A stretch of DNA of 64,000 nucleotides from Methanolinea sp. (GTDB lineage: Archaea; Halobacteriota; Methanomicrobia; Methanomicrobiales; Methanospirillaceae), in contig JASFYI010000001.1 in NCBI GenBank assembly GCA_030055515.1, positions 248,001 through 312,000 on the forward strand. The letters run 5' to 3'. The translations under genes were made by a program, and so were the position numbers. Below, piece after piece: positions 51,533 through 60,348 of this stretch (position 1 is its first letter; each line of letters starts with the position of its first letter). The notes under the pieces are model-generated. The model worked only from the letters and a program-made list of their open reading frames with translations, made no database searches and was not told the origin of the DNA.

Positions 51533-52087
51533 TCAGAACTTGAGCTTCTGGAGGAAGAACACCCCGATGCAGAGTGCCGCGATGGAGAGTGCCATGAAGA
51601 GCATGTCCGTCCCGTTCAGCATCTGGAGTGCGAGGACGCGCTGGAAGAAGCTCACGATGAGGACCATGATGATGACCTTGATGATCTTGTTCTTCAGGTC
51701 ATCGAGGTTCGATATCTCGAGGATGTTGTGGAAGACCTGCCCCCTCCTCGCGACATCGATCTCGGAGATGAAGAGCTCGTAGATGCCGAAGGAGAAGATG
51801 AGGAGGACCATGCCGATGAGGTAAAAGTCCACTGCCCCGATGATCCCTATCAGGATGTTCGTGTGCTCGACCTCGAGGGTAGACAGGTCGATCGCGTGGT
51901 TGAGCGTGTTGAGGATCTCGAGCGATCCCGAGACGAAGAGGACGATCGCCGAGAACGTGCCGAACGCGACGGCGAGAATGACGACGAGCCGGGACGTCCA
52001 CAGTCCGGACTCAAAGAAACTCTCGATGATGCCTTGTTCACCCTTTGGCCCGTGCGGACCGGCCGGAACCTGCGTGTCCATCACCAT
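51533..52087 (-). CDS. YqhA-family (UPF0114) membrane protein
   Basis: A 184-residue protein with four membrane segments (LVVILAVAFGTFSAIVLFVS, ILIGIIGAVDFYLIGMVLLI, KIIKVIIMVLIVSFFQRVLA, FMALSIAALCIGVFFLQKL) and the family motif FGIYELFISEID. Function unknown, possibly an ion-conducting or stress membrane protein. Two ATGs (52087 and 52081) open the frame. It is divergent from the kinase-GNAT gene. Confidence 0.85.
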   Translation of the reverse strand: MVMDTQVPAGPHGPKGEQGIIESFFESGLWTSRLVVILAVAFGTFSAIVLFVSGSLEILNTLNHAIDLSTLEVEHTNILIGIIGAVDFYLIGMVLLIFSFGIYELFISEIDVARRGQVFHNILEISNLDDLKNKIIKVIIMVLIVSFFQRVLALQMLNGTDMLFMALSIAALCIGVFFLQKLKF

Positions 52088-52336
52088 AGGGTGTGGGGCG
52101 GAAGGAGGAAAAACATGGTGGTTCCCGTCGCGCGCATGACTGCGGGGAGATTGGGCTCCCGCTCCCCGGCGGTGGCGTGGCGTGGAATCGCGCGGACGAT
52201 CTCCTAATATCCTGCTCCGGTGAGTATTACAGGGTACGCACGAGGTACGCGCGGGGTCACGCGGGGATCCCGCCGGTGGGACCCGGGCGGGAGCCTCAGC
52301 GCGATTACGCGGTGCGGAGAGGAGAGAGGTACGGGG

Positions 52337-54160
52337 ATGCATTTGCGCGGCATCACGATGGCAAGGGAGACGAGGTGGAAGGTCACGCTGGGACTCGCAA
52401 CGGTGACGGTGCTCGCTCTCAACGGTGCAGGACTCCTCGTGGGCATCACCAACGTGATCCCCCACCTCCTCTACATCCCCGTGGTCATGGGCGCCTACCG
52501 GTATCCACGGCACGGGCCGTACATTGCCCTCGGGATAGGGGGCACCTACTGCGCGATGGTCTTTTTCCTCTACGGTCCCGGCGAGACACTGGGGGAAGCC
52601 CTCGCCCGCGCTGTCGTCGTCTTCTCGGTCGGGTGGCTCATCGCGTACCTCTCGTCCCGGCTGCGCGAGAGCGAGGAACTCTACAGGGGAATCTTCGACA
52701 ACTCGGAGGCGGGAATGCTCGTCGTCGCGAGGGCAGGGGAAGACGCGACGATCCTCGAGGCAAACTGGAATGCGGCCCGGCTGTGCGGAACAGAATTCGT
52801 TAAGCTCCCGGGCACACCGCTCTCGCGGTTCCTCGGGAGCGAGGTGACAAGGGACCTCGCGGGGAGGCTCGACCGCGAGGGGAAGGTGTACGGCCGCGAA
52901 CTCGAACTCCAGTGCCCCGGGGGAAAGAAGCGCAACGCGATCCTCTCGGCGGTGACGCTCCCCGGAAACAGGGCTGCACTCTCCCTCGTGGACATCACGG
53001 CGAGGGTGACAGCGGAGGAAGCACTCCGGAACGCGAACAGGAAACTCCACCACCTCTCCCGGATATCCTCGGAGCACCTGCAGGGGACCGTGACCGAGAT
53101 CGGGGGTCTCGTGCAGCGCCTCCTCGGCGTGCTCCCGGCCGAAGGAGACAGGGCCCTCGCCTCCGAGATCCTCGAAAAGGTGGAGACGCTCGCGCGCCAG
53201 ATACGGCTCTCGGAGACGTACAGGAACCTCGGCACGAGCCCGCCGCGGTGGATCAGGATACAGGAAGTCTTGCGGGAGAGGTACCCCGAGGGGAAGGCCG
53301 ACGGGGTCTCCGTCAGGTACTGGGCCGAGAGGCTCTGTGTCTACGCGGACCCCCTCTTTGGCGAAGTCATCCTCCACCTCGTGGACAACGCCGTCCGCCA
53401 CGGGAGGACCGCGAAAAACGTGGTCGTGTCCTACCGCGAGACGCCCGAGAGCGCAGAGATCTACGTCGAGGACGACGGGGTGGGAATACCGCCCGGGCAA
53501 AAGGAGGAGATCTTCGCGTACGACTCGGGGAAACACCCCGGCCTCGGCCTCTTCGTCTGCCGCCAGATCGCGTCCGTCACGGGGATGACGATCGAGGAGA
53601 CCGGACGCGAGGGAAGCGGCGCGCGGTTCGTGATCCATGTCCCCAGGGGGAACTACAGGATCGAGGGGACGAGCGAGGAATCGCCCCCCGTCCCCGCCCC
53701 GCGGATGGAGGAATCCGGGGATGACGGGGAACCCGAGACGCGGGAGCTCCTCTCCGTTGAATTCCCGCTCGCGGACGAGGTGTGGATGGATTACCACCAG
53801 GCGAAGGGAGACCCGGTGACGGACAGGATCTTCGCGACGTTTTCCGGGGGAAGGATCGTCTCGCTCGCGCGGTGCCGCCGGCACCCCGACGGGTTCGAGG
53901 TGGACGCCGTCTTCACGCCCCCCGCGCACAGGGGGAAGGGATACGCGAGGAGGACGGTGGGTGCACTCGTGGAGGCATGCGGGCACGAGACACTCTACAT
54001 GCATTCCGTTCTGAATCTCACGGAGTTTTACGGGAAGTTCGGTTTCCGGAGGATCCGCGAGGACGAGCTCCCCCCCACAATAAGGGAGCGGTTCGCGTTC
54101 GCGGGCGGGGAGCTCGAGATGGCAAACGTCTGCCCCATGATGCGCACGCCGCCGCCCTGA
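52337..54160 (+). CDS. Membrane sensor histidine kinase fused to a GNAT acetyltransferase
   Basis: 607 residues: four N-terminal membrane helices (about 14-108), a PAS domain (about 115-225), a dimerisation region (235-295), HATPase_c (335-437; N box HLVDNAVRHG, G1 VEDDGVGIP, G2 GLGLFVC) and a C-terminal GNAT domain (about 470-575, acetyl-CoA loop HRGKGYARRT). In methanogen kinases the phospho-acceptor His sits in a LLSSITRHDI-type motif; here it reads HLSRISSEHL, with Glu246 at that place and His247 after it. Phosphotransfer to acetylation in one chain would be unusual. GAGAGAGGT before the ATG at 52337 decides the start. Confidence 0.85.
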   Translation: MHLRGITMARETRWKVTLGLATVTVLALNGAGLLVGITNVIPHLLYIPVVMGAYRYPRHGPYIALGIGGTYCAMVFFLYGPGETLGEALARAVVVFSVGWLIAYLSSRLRESEELYRGIFDNSEAGMLVVARAGEDATILEANWNAARLCGTEFVKLPGTPLSRFLGSEVTRDLAGRLDREGKVYGRELELQCPGGKKRNAILSAVTLPGNRAALSLVDITARVTAEEALRNANRKLHHLSRISSEHLQGTVTEIGGLVQRLLGVLPAEGDRALASEILEKVETLARQIRLSETYRNLGTSPPRWIRIQEVLRERYPEGKADGVSVRYWAERLCVYADPLFGEVILHLVDNAVRHGRTAKNVVVSYRETPESAEIYVEDDGVGIPPGQKEEIFAYDSGKHPGLGLFVCRQIASVTGMTIEETGREGSGARFVIHVPRGNYRIEGTSEESPPVPAPRMEESGDDGEPETRELLSVEFPLADEVWMDYHQAKGDPVTDRIFATFSGGRIVSLARCRRHPDGFEVDAVFTPPAHRGKGYARRTVGALVEACGHETLYMHSVLNLTEFYGKFGFRRIREDELPPTIRERFAFAGGELEMANVCPMMRTPPP

Positions 54161-54231
54161 ACCCGGGATATGCAGCAGCGCGGAAGGGACCCGGAGAGGG
54201 CACCGGTCCCCGGGAACTCACGGCGAACCGG

Positions 54232-54738
54232 TCATTCCCAGTACTTCGGTGCCGCGGCGTAGCCCCAGCCGCACTTCTCGTAGAACTGCTGGTGGTGGTC
54301 CTCGGCCTTCCAGAACGTCCCGGCGGGGAGGATCTCCGTCACGATCTCCTTCCCCTTCATCCGCGGGGAATTCTGGAGCCTTTCCCGGGACGCGAGAGCT
54401 TTTACCCTCTGCTCATCGGAATGGTAGAATATCGCGGACCGGTAGTTCGTCCCCACGTCAGGGCCCTGCCCGTCCTTCTGGGTGGGATCGTGGATCTCCC
54501 AGAAAACCTCGAGGAGCTGGTCGTACGTGACGACGCGGGGATCGAAGACGACCCTCACCGCCTCCGCGTGGCCCGTCGTGCCCGAGCACACCTGTTCGTA
54601 CGTCGGGTCAGGGACATTCCCTCCCGTGTACCCGACCCACGTCTCGACAACGCCCTTCACGCGGCGGAATGCGGCCTCGACGCCCCAGAAACACCCCGCG
54701 GCGAACGTTGCCTGTTCGAGATCTCCCTCTGTCCGCAT
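54232..54738 (-). CDS. msrA: Peptide methionine sulfoxide reductase MsrA
   Basis: 168 residues. Reduces methionine-S-sulfoxide in proteins. The catalytic motif is AGCFWG (Cys near residue 15), followed by [26 protein letters not shown] and [18 protein letters not shown]. The C-terminal resolving Cys is in [10 protein letters not shown]. The ATG at 54738 starts close before the catalytic Cys, as in other MsrA; a longer reading upstream enters the next gene's 3' end region. It is 49 bp downstream of the CBS gene end by overlap of frames and on the same strand. Confidence 0.93.
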   Translation of the reverse strand: MRTEGDLEQATFAAGCFWGVEAAFRRVKGVVETWVGYTGGNVPDPTYEQVCSGTTGHAEAVRVVFDPRVVTYDQLLEVFWEIHDPTQKDGQGPDVGTNYRSAIFYHSDEQRVKALASRERLQNSPRMKGKEIVTEILPAGTFWKAEDHHQQFYEKCGWGYAAAPKYWE

Positions 54739-54787
54739 GGTATCCCGTCTCTGAACGCGACTGGAGAGCAGGCGGCCGGCCCGCCTC

Positions 54788-55612
54788 CTAGCGGGCATAT
54801 GCCTCGACGAGGTCCCTTGCCGTGACGATGCCCGCGATTCTCTTGCGCCGGACGAGCGGGAGCCTTTTTATGTGGTTCTGGGCCATGATCTGCGCGGCCT
54901 TGTGGATGCTGATCCCCGCGGGGGCCGTGATGAGGGGAGACCTCGCGACATCGCCGACGGGGATATCGAGCGCCGCGCCCCTCGCGAGGAGCGTGGTGAG
55001 GAGGTCCCTCTCCGTGAATATCCCCTTCGGGTTCCCGTCGCTCGTGACGAGAACGCTCCCTATCCTCTCCGTGCCCATGATCCGGACGACCTCTGAAATC
55101 TTCTCGTCTTCCGGGACGTAAACCACGTCCTTCGTCATGAAGTCATTCACGTTCATCGACGTCTCCTTTGCCTCGGGCATCTCGCGGATGAGGTCGGACG
55201 CGGTGATTATCCCGCACAGTTCGCCGCACGAGAAGACCGTCAGTCTCCCCTTCTTCCGTATCATCGTCCGTGCAGCCTCCCGGATCTCGAGGTCGGGGCA
55301 GATCCTGATGAGCGGGTACGACATGACATCCTCGACGAGGACGTCGGAAGGATCCCTGCCGGCGGCAAAGACGTTCGAGAGGAGGTCCCTCTCTGTCACG
55401 ATCGCAACCGGGGTGCCGTAACGGACGACGACGAGGCTCCCTATGCGCCGCTCCCCCATTATCCGTGCTGCATCGGACATCGACGTCTGGGGCGTCGTGA
55501 TCGCGACCCCCGTGCTCATGATATCGGCCACTTTCCGGTGCCTCTTGTACTCCTCATACGCGCGGTCCACGACGGTGGGAAAGGATACGTGTGTCTTTCC
55601 TGACGTGCCCAT
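54788..55612 (-). CDS. Four-CBS-domain protein
   Basis: 274 residues with four CBS motifs in two Bateman pairs (about 25-85, 90-150, 155-215, 220-274), for example [42 protein letters not shown] and [14 protein letters not shown]. No other domain is attached, so it is a ligand-binding regulator of adenosyl compounds acting on an unknown partner. The ATG at 55612 begins just before the first domain. A 9-bp inverted repeat lies 2 bp upstream. Confidence 0.9.
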   Translation of the reverse strand: MGTSGKTHVSFPTVVDRAYEEYKRHRKVADIMSTGVAITTPQTSMSDAARIMGERRIGSLVVVRYGTPVAIVTERDLLSNVFAAGRDPSDVLVEDVMSYPLIRICPDLEIREAARTMIRKKGRLTVFSCGELCGIITASDLIREMPEAKETSMNVNDFMTKDVVYVPEDEKISEVVRIMGTERIGSVLVTSDGNPKGIFTERDLLTTLLARGAALDIPVGDVARSPLITAPAGISIHKAAQIMAQNHIKRLPLVRRKRIAGIVTARDLVEAYAR

Positions 55613-55613
55613 G

Positions 55614-55639
55614 GACTTCCCCCCAGATGTGGGGAAGTC
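55614..55639. promoter_or_regulatory. 9-bp inverted repeat at the start of the four-CBS gene
   Basis: GACTTCCCC (55614-55622) and GGGGAAGTC (55631-55639) form a perfect inverted repeat with an 8-nt spacer. It lies between the start codon and the T-rich promoter-like TTTTTTACC, so it covers the likely transcription start. It could be an operator or a 5' hairpin in the mRNA. Confidence 0.45.
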
Positions 55640-55707
55640 ATCGGGAGGTAAAAAAGTTTGTCCTCGCCGGGGGATAGGAGAGCGCTCGGTCGCGGGAGAT
55701 CGGTCTC

Positions 55708-56133
55708 TCAGCGTATTCGGGAGAGGGCTTCCCTCGCCATGATCCGGACGAAGCAATTCTCGTCGGAGCATGCTCTCGAGAGTGCCTCCCGTGCGCGAGG
55801 GTCCCCTATCTTCCCGAGGAGGGACGCGGAGATGAACCTGAGATCCTTGTCGCCGTCCGCGAGGAGGTTTATCAGCGCGTCGATGCTCCGGGAATCCCCA
55901 ATCTCCCCAAGGGCATTTGCAGCGGCGATCCTCACCCTCTTATCCTCGTCCTTTAGGGCGAGGAGGAGGAAATCAACTGCCGGCTCTCCCTTCCGTCCCA
56001 GTTCCTCGATTGACTGGATGATGTCGTACCTGGTCTTCTCTGCCACCGCATCCACGTGGCTGGCCATTCCGGACAACCCCCATTTCCCTCTCTCAAGGGC
56101 AGAACGGATGTCGGTCAGACGTCCTAAAATCAT
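55708..56133 (-). CDS. HEAT-repeat protein
   Basis: 141 residues. At least three HEAT/PBS-lyase-type repeats are visible: EPAVDFLLLALKDEDKRVRI, SIDALINLLADGDKDLRFIS and AREALSRACSDENCFVRIMA, each with AAANALGEIGD- or ASLLGKIGD-like helices. A protein-protein scaffold; partner unknown. The ATG at 56133 was chosen because TTATATAC lies about 32 bp before it; an in-frame ATG at 56172 falls in the TATA region. Confidence 0.85.
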   Translation of the reverse strand: MILGRLTDIRSALERGKWGLSGMASHVDAVAEKTRYDIIQSIEELGRKGEPAVDFLLLALKDEDKRVRIAAANALGEIGDSRSIDALINLLADGDKDLRFISASLLGKIGDPRAREALSRACSDENCFVRIMAREALSRIR

Positions 56134-56159
56134 TGTGCCATCCAGCAATGCATGGCATA

Positions 56160-56175
56160 CTCTTATATACATGAA
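56160..56175 (-). promoter_or_regulatory. TATA box of the HEAT-repeat gene
   Basis: Minus strand GTATATAAGAGTA-like sequence around 56160-56173, about 32 bp upstream of the ATG at 56133. Confidence 0.45.
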
Positions 56176-56299
56176 TCCCTTGCCGGCGCGAACGGGGCAG
56201 CGAAATGTGCGAGAAAAGTGAGATGCCACCTTGATTGAGCGATTGCTGCTCCCCTACGCCGCTGTGAGAACCCGCGTGAGACCCGGGAAAAGGATAGGT

Positions 56300-56506
56300 T
56301 TATGCGGACTTTGCCGCAAGTTCCACGTCCTCTTCTTTTATGGTTTTCCTTCCCGCGTGGAGGGCGAGGCGGTTTGCCTCCCTTGTCAGGTTCGCGATGT
56401 ATTCCTCAGCCTTTGCGACGAGAGCCGCTGCAGCATCGCTGCCTACCCTCTCAGCACCGTTCTTCTTTGCAATTCTCACAACTGCAGCAATGGGTAAATC
56501 TGCCAT
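56300..56506 (-). CDS. Archaeal histone
   Basis: A 68-residue histone-fold protein: MADLPIAAVVRIAKKNGAER, VGSDAAAALVAKAEEYIANL and a final TIKEEDVELAAKSA. The single histone fold forms dimers that wrap DNA. A GAGGT ribosome-binding site 8 nt before the ATG and an ATATTTAAATAT promoter about 40 bp upstream support the start. It is monocistronic. Confidence 0.96.
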   Translation of the reverse strand: MADLPIAAVVRIAKKNGAERVGSDAAAALVAKAEEYIANLTREANRLALHAGRKTIKEEDVELAAKSA

Positions 56507-56537
56507 TTATTTTACCTCAATTCAAAAAGTGTTTGAG

Positions 56538-56553
56538 GATATATTTAAATATT
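56538..56553 (-). promoter_or_regulatory. TATA box of the histone gene
   Basis: ATATATTTAAATATTT, symmetric in part, is centred about 40 bp from the histone ATG and leaves a short leader that carries the GAGGT site. Confidence 0.55.
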
Positions 56554-56569
56554 TCGCGATTCTTGCTCT

Positions 56570-56634
56570 TTGGAAGCCCGAATGCCGCTTTGCGGTTCTC
56601 ACGGGAGTGATCGCGGGAAAACTCCACCGGGCTG
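56570..56634 (-). ncRNA. Candidate structured small RNA upstream of the histone gene
   Basis: On the minus strand the segment begins AGCCCG and ends CGGGCT (56633-56628 pairs with 56580-56575), closing a domain with two internal hairpins: GGAGT/ACTCC (56625-56621 with 56608-56604) and CCGC/GCGG (56595-56592 with 56588-56585) with an AAA loop. ATTTTAAAAT at 56655-56664 is 26-27 bp upstream of the outer stem, the spacing of an archaeal TATA box to its start. No homologous RNA family was recognised. It could instead be the 3' part of the mtxX transcript. Confidence 0.3.
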
Positions 56635-56686
56635 AAAACCGTCTCCCAAATTACATTTTAAAATTGATATTTTCGGAAATAAGCGA

Positions 56687-57454
56687 TTAATTACCACTCG
56701 TTATCGTCCCCGCGAGAAACTCGGCGAGGCGGAGGGCATTTGCATAATCGGGCGAGGCGCGCGAGGTATCGATGAAAACGCGGTCGATATTCAGGACTGG
56801 AGCGCCGCACCCCCTCCCTCCCCCGACGAGCACGAGCGTGCGGAAGATGAGGTTGCCGCAAATCCCGTCGGGGGCGATGACGACGGAACATCTCTCCACC
56901 GCGTCCTCGATCAGGATCTCGAGGTGGGGGAACCCAGTCAGGCGCGAGACGAGCTCTGCGTGGGAGAGGCTCTCGTCAACCCTCGGGTGCCTCCCCGCGT
57001 CCGAGAGCCTCCCGCCTGAGAGGATCGCGACTTCCCCGGCAAGGCCGAGCCGGCACGCGAGGTCCCTTGCCCTCTTCGCGATTCCGACTTTCTCGACGAC
57101 GGTCCACCCCTCGTCGATTCCCACCGGGGCAAGGAGGAACCTGTGGCCCTTGTTGTCTTCGAGGAGGGCGGCACGCTCGAGGTGGTCCACCGCGGCGACC
57201 CTCTTCAACGACCGGAGGGCCGCACCGGAGGGGAGAGTCCCCCGCACCGCGGCGTCGATCTTCCCCGCGTAGAGATCCTGCGCGAGGGCATCCCACGGGT
57301 TTGCGCTCTCCTCGACGGGGATGCCGCGGGGCGCGTCCCCCGTCCCGGTCTTCGCGTAAGCGACGATGCGCGACCGGACGCGTGCCCGCCCGATGCTCTC
57401 CCAGACTTTCTGCGCGTCGGAAAGGACGCCGATTCCTATCCGGCCCTGTGGCAT
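56687..57454 (-). CDS. mtxX: Methanogenesis marker protein MtxX (Mmp4)
   Basis: A 255-residue protein of the methanogen-specific MtxX family, related to phosphotransacetylase/phosphate acyltransferases. Signature regions: DLYAGKIDAAVRGTLPSGA, LLAPVGIDEGWTV, AILSGGRLSDAGRHP and VVIAPDGICGNLIFRTLVL. It has been annotated as a putative methyltransferase subunit, but no activity is established. It lies 3 bp after the marker-2 gene, and the pair is conserved in methanogens. Confidence 0.9.
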   Translation of the reverse strand: MPQGRIGIGVLSDAQKVWESIGRARVRSRIVAYAKTGTGDAPRGIPVEESANPWDALAQDLYAGKIDAAVRGTLPSGAALRSLKRVAAVDHLERAALLEDNKGHRFLLAPVGIDEGWTVVEKVGIAKRARDLACRLGLAGEVAILSGGRLSDAGRHPRVDESLSHAELVSRLTGFPHLEILIEDAVERCSVVIAPDGICGNLIFRTLVLVGGGRGCGAPVLNIDRVFIDTSRASPDYANALRLAEFLAGTITSGN

Positions 57455-57457
57455 AGG

Positions 57458-58456
57458 TCACCGTGGGAAAAAAAGTCGCATGATCCCCGCGCGGTCGAGC
57501 GAGAAGACGGGGGCCCGGTCGTCGTCGAGGGTGATGCAGAGGACCCTCTCGTCGGTGACGACACCGACCTCGGCTGCCGTGAGCCCTGCCGCCGAGAACC
57601 TGCGGCAGACCTCGCCGACCGACGCGGCAGGTACGGTCAGGACAAATCCCATCCCCGGGTACACCCTCACCCACTGCTCGAATGTCATCCCGTGGAGACC
57701 GAGGTCGGGGACCGGCAGCCTGTCGAGCGCAATCGTTGCCCCCTTCCCGCTCACCTCGAGCAGCATCCCGAGGGTCCCGATGACGCCTGGGTTGCTGATG
57801 TCTTTCCCGGCGGTGACGAGGTGATCCCGGCCGAGGGATTCCATGACCCTGACCTGTTCCCTCACCCTGGATGGCGATTTCATGGTGACAGAGTCCCAGT
57901 TGAGGCAGCAGGAAGGGTGGACGCGGCCGTCGAGGTCGACGGCCACGACAACCGAGTCTCCCGTGCGGGCGGTGTGGGAGTAGATGACGGCGTCCTTCGC
58001 CGCGATGCCGAGGATTGCCACGTCTATGACGCTGTAAGGGGTATCGGGGTGGAGGTGTCCCCCCACGATGGGCACTCCGAACTGGAGGGAGGCGTCGCGC
58101 ATCCCCGCGATGACCTTCTCCTGTATCTGCGGGTCGGAGATGGAGAGGACGTCCACCATCGCGACCGGCCTTCCGCCCATCGCGGCGATGTCGTGGATAT
58201 TGACGAGGACGGCACAGTAGCCGGCCCAGTAGGGATCTGCCTCCATGAGCCGGCTCCATATCCCGTCCGCGGCGAGGAGGAGGACCTCGTCACCGTGCTC
58301 GATCACGGCAGCGTCCTCACCGAAGGAGGCGAGGACCCCCGGTGAATCTGTCCAGAAAGCCCTGACCATCTCGCCGATGGCATGCTTCCGCCTGACGCCC
58401 TCGTACTCCCTGACTGCGCGTGCAATCTCTGCAGTGGACACACCGTTCAATTCCAT
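57458..58456 (-). CDS. Methanogenesis marker 2 protein (AIR-synthase-like)
   Basis: 332 residues of the PurM/ThiL/SelD-like ATP-binding superfamily, in the methanogen-specific marker-2 group. Motifs: FGEDAAVIEHGDEVLLLAAD (ATP/metal site), NIHDIAAMGGRPVAMVDVLS, VVGGHLHPDTPYSVIDVAIL and KDISNPGVIGTLGMLLEVSG. Substrate unknown. The ATG at 58456 is preferred over a GTG three codons earlier. It is divergent from rfcL and leads mtxX. Confidence 0.9.
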   Translation of the reverse strand: MELNGVSTAEIARAVREYEGVRRKHAIGEMVRAFWTDSPGVLASFGEDAAVIEHGDEVLLLAADGIWSRLMEADPYWAGYCAVLVNIHDIAAMGGRPVAMVDVLSISDPQIQEKVIAGMRDASLQFGVPIVGGHLHPDTPYSVIDVAILGIAAKDAVIYSHTARTGDSVVVAVDLDGRVHPSCCLNWDSVTMKSPSRVREQVRVMESLGRDHLVTAGKDISNPGVIGTLGMLLEVSGKGATIALDRLPVPDLGLHGMTFEQWVRVYPGMGFVLTVPAASVGEVCRRFSAAGLTAAEVGVVTDERVLCITLDDDRAPVFSLDRAGIMRLFFPR

Positions 58457-58465
58457 ATGACCCAC

Positions 58466-58537
58466 GGTGGCGGTTGTGATATCTCATTGGAGCATCATCA
58501 GTGATAATTTATTTGATAACGTGTCGAATGTCTGGGC
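58466..58537. promoter_or_regulatory. Divergent promoter of marker-2/mtxX and rfcL
   Basis: The 72-bp spacer has an AT-rich core (58499-58520, GTGATAATTTATTTGATAAC) that can serve as TATA box on both strands: about 27 bp from the rfcL ATG and about 45 bp from the marker-2 ATG. Confidence 0.45.
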
Positions 58538-59935
58538 ATGGACTGGGCGGAGAAATACCGGCCTGTTCACCTGCGCGACGTCGTGGGGAACACGGCCGCC
58601 CTCCACCAGATGCTCGAGTGGGCAAGGGACTGGAACCCGCGGAAGAAACCGCTGATCCTCTACGGGAAACCGGGTACCGGGAAGACGTCGAGTGCCCACG
58701 CGCTCGCCCGCGACATGGGATGGGACGCGATAGAGCTGAACGCGAGTGACCAGAGGACGCGGTCCGTGATAGAGAGGGTCGCGGGGAGTGGGGGCACGAC
58801 CGCGAGCTTCACGGGGAAGCACCGGCTCATCATCATCGACGAGGCGGACAACCTCCATGGGACGGCTGACCGCGGGGGAGCCCGCGCGATCCTCGAGCTC
58901 CTACAGGTCGCCCGGCAGCCCGTCATCCTCATCGCAAACGATCTCTACGGGGTGGCCCCGGAGATAAGGAGCCGCTGCGAGCCGGTCCAGTTCAGGGCGA
59001 TCCAGGCCCGTGCAATCGCGCCGAGACTCCGGTACATCTGCAGCGCGGAGAAGATATCCTGCAGCGAGACGGCGATTATGAAGATCGCGGAAGCCGCGGG
59101 GGGAGACATGCGGGCCGCGATCCACATGCTCCACGCGTCCGCGGCGGGAAAGGACAGGCTCGACGAGGAGATCGTCTTCTCGGCGAAGGACACGCGTGCG
59201 ACGGTATTCGACGTCGTGGGTGCCCTGTACGGGAGGACCGACCCCGAAACCCTGCTGCGGCTCGCCTACGACGCGGACGAGTCACCCGAGACGCTCATCC
59301 AGTGGATCGAGGCAAACCTCGCGGGCATCGAGAGTCCCCGCGACCTCGAGGCCGCGTACTTTGCCCTCGCGAAGGCCGACATGTACATCGGCGATACCTA
59401 CCGCCTCCAGTACTACACCCTCTGGCGGTATGCCCACGCCCTCATGCTCCTCGGTGTCGCGCGCGTGACCGCGGGGAAAGGGATCCGCTCGCGCATCAAT
59501 CCCCCCGCGAGGTGGAAGAAGATCTCCTCGTACCAGAGGCAGAAGGCGGTGAGGGCCTCGTTCCTCAGGAAACTCGCCTCCGCACTCCACATGCCCGAGC
59601 ACACCCTCCTTGAGGAGTACATGGATCCCCTCTGCCTCATCATCGAGCACGACCCGCTCCCGTACGCGAGGGAGTTTGCCCTCGATGCAGACGAGCTCGC
59701 CCTCGCGATCCACGACCGGGAGAGGGCCGCGGCCATCATCAAGGAGATTGCAGCCGCGGAGAAGGAGACAAAGAGGGAGAGAGAGAAGCGTTCTGCCGGG
59801 AAAGGCGAATCGCGCAGGAGGGAGGAATCGGCGAAGCAGGCCCCGGGAACGCCGGCAGAGAGCATCCCGCAGGACGCAGAACACGTGGAGAGGTCGCGGG
59901 CGAAGAATCAGAGGACCCTCTTTGACGGGTTCTGA
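58538..59935 (+). CDS. rfcL: Replication factor C large subunit
   Basis: 465 residues. Clamp-loader AAA+ subunit: P-loop GKPGTGKTS (43-51), Walker B LIIIDEADN (97-105), sensor and collar helices, then a charged C-terminal tail (about 400-450). The last residues NQRTLFDGF form a PIP-like box for binding PCNA. The gene has its own divergent promoter. The 3' end overlaps the convergent UPF0146 gene by 28 bp. Confidence 0.95.
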   Translation: MDWAEKYRPVHLRDVVGNTAALHQMLEWARDWNPRKKPLILYGKPGTGKTSSAHALARDMGWDAIELNASDQRTRSVIERVAGSGGTTASFTGKHRLIIIDEADNLHGTADRGGARAILELLQVARQPVILIANDLYGVAPEIRSRCEPVQFRAIQARAIAPRLRYICSAEKISCSETAIMKIAEAAGGDMRAAIHMLHASAAGKDRLDEEIVFSAKDTRATVFDVVGALYGRTDPETLLRLAYDADESPETLIQWIEANLAGIESPRDLEAAYFALAKADMYIGDTYRLQYYTLWRYAHALMLLGVARVTAGKGIRSRINPPARWKKISSYQRQKAVRASFLRKLASALHMPEHTLLEEYMDPLCLIIEHDPLPYAREFALDADELALAIHDRERAAAIIKEIAAAEKETKREREKRSAGKGESRRREESAKQAPGTPAESIPQDAEHVERSRAKNQRTLFDGF

Positions 59936-60336
59936 CACCTGTGGTACCTGTGCAGGATAACCCCGCAATCGACGAGTTCGCCCCCCCTCCCGTACCCCTC
60001 GAATCCGAGGTGGTAGACGAGGAGGTCGCAGTCGACTTCGCGGGCAAGGGCGATGAGGGGGGGAACCATCTCCTCGTGGGGCCGGATCGAGTAGATGAGG
60101 TCGCGGTCCCTGTAGAGGCTGACTGAAGGGGAGAACACGTCGTCCCGGAAGAACGGGATGCCGCCGTCCGTGGGCCCGGGGCGGATGTCGGTGCAGAAGA
60201 CATCGAGTCCCGCGCGCGCGAGCAGCCGGGCGCAGGCAACGTTCTCCCCGACCCCCACCTCCGCCACCCTCCTGTAGTTCTTCGCGATGTGGGAGGCAAT
60301 CAGGCTCTCAATACGTTTATACGTGCCAGTCACCAT
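59908..60336 (-). CDS. UPF0146-family protein
   Basis: 142 residues with a Rossmann-like, methyltransferase-type core: RVAEVGVGENVACARLLARA in the place of the SAM-binding strand and VFCTDIRPGPTDGGIPFFRD next. The family is archaeal with unknown activity. The ATG at 60336 is about 27 bp from AAAAAATAAG on the minus strand, which itself lies in the neighbouring amzA gene. It overlaps the rfcL end. Confidence 0.85.
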   Translation of the reverse strand: MVTGTYKRIESLIASHIAKNYRRVAEVGVGENVACARLLARAGLDVFCTDIRPGPTDGGIPFFRDDVFSPSVSLYRDRDLIYSIRPHEEMVPPLIALAREVDCDLLVYHLGFEGYGRGGELVDCGVILHRYHRCQNPSKRVL

Positions 60337-60348
60337 GAATAGTGAAGA

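Noticed and set aside
56300-56690. Plus-strand frames of 88-116 codons across the histone region
   Set aside because: They run antisense to the histone gene and through its promoter; composition and lack of start signals argue against coding.
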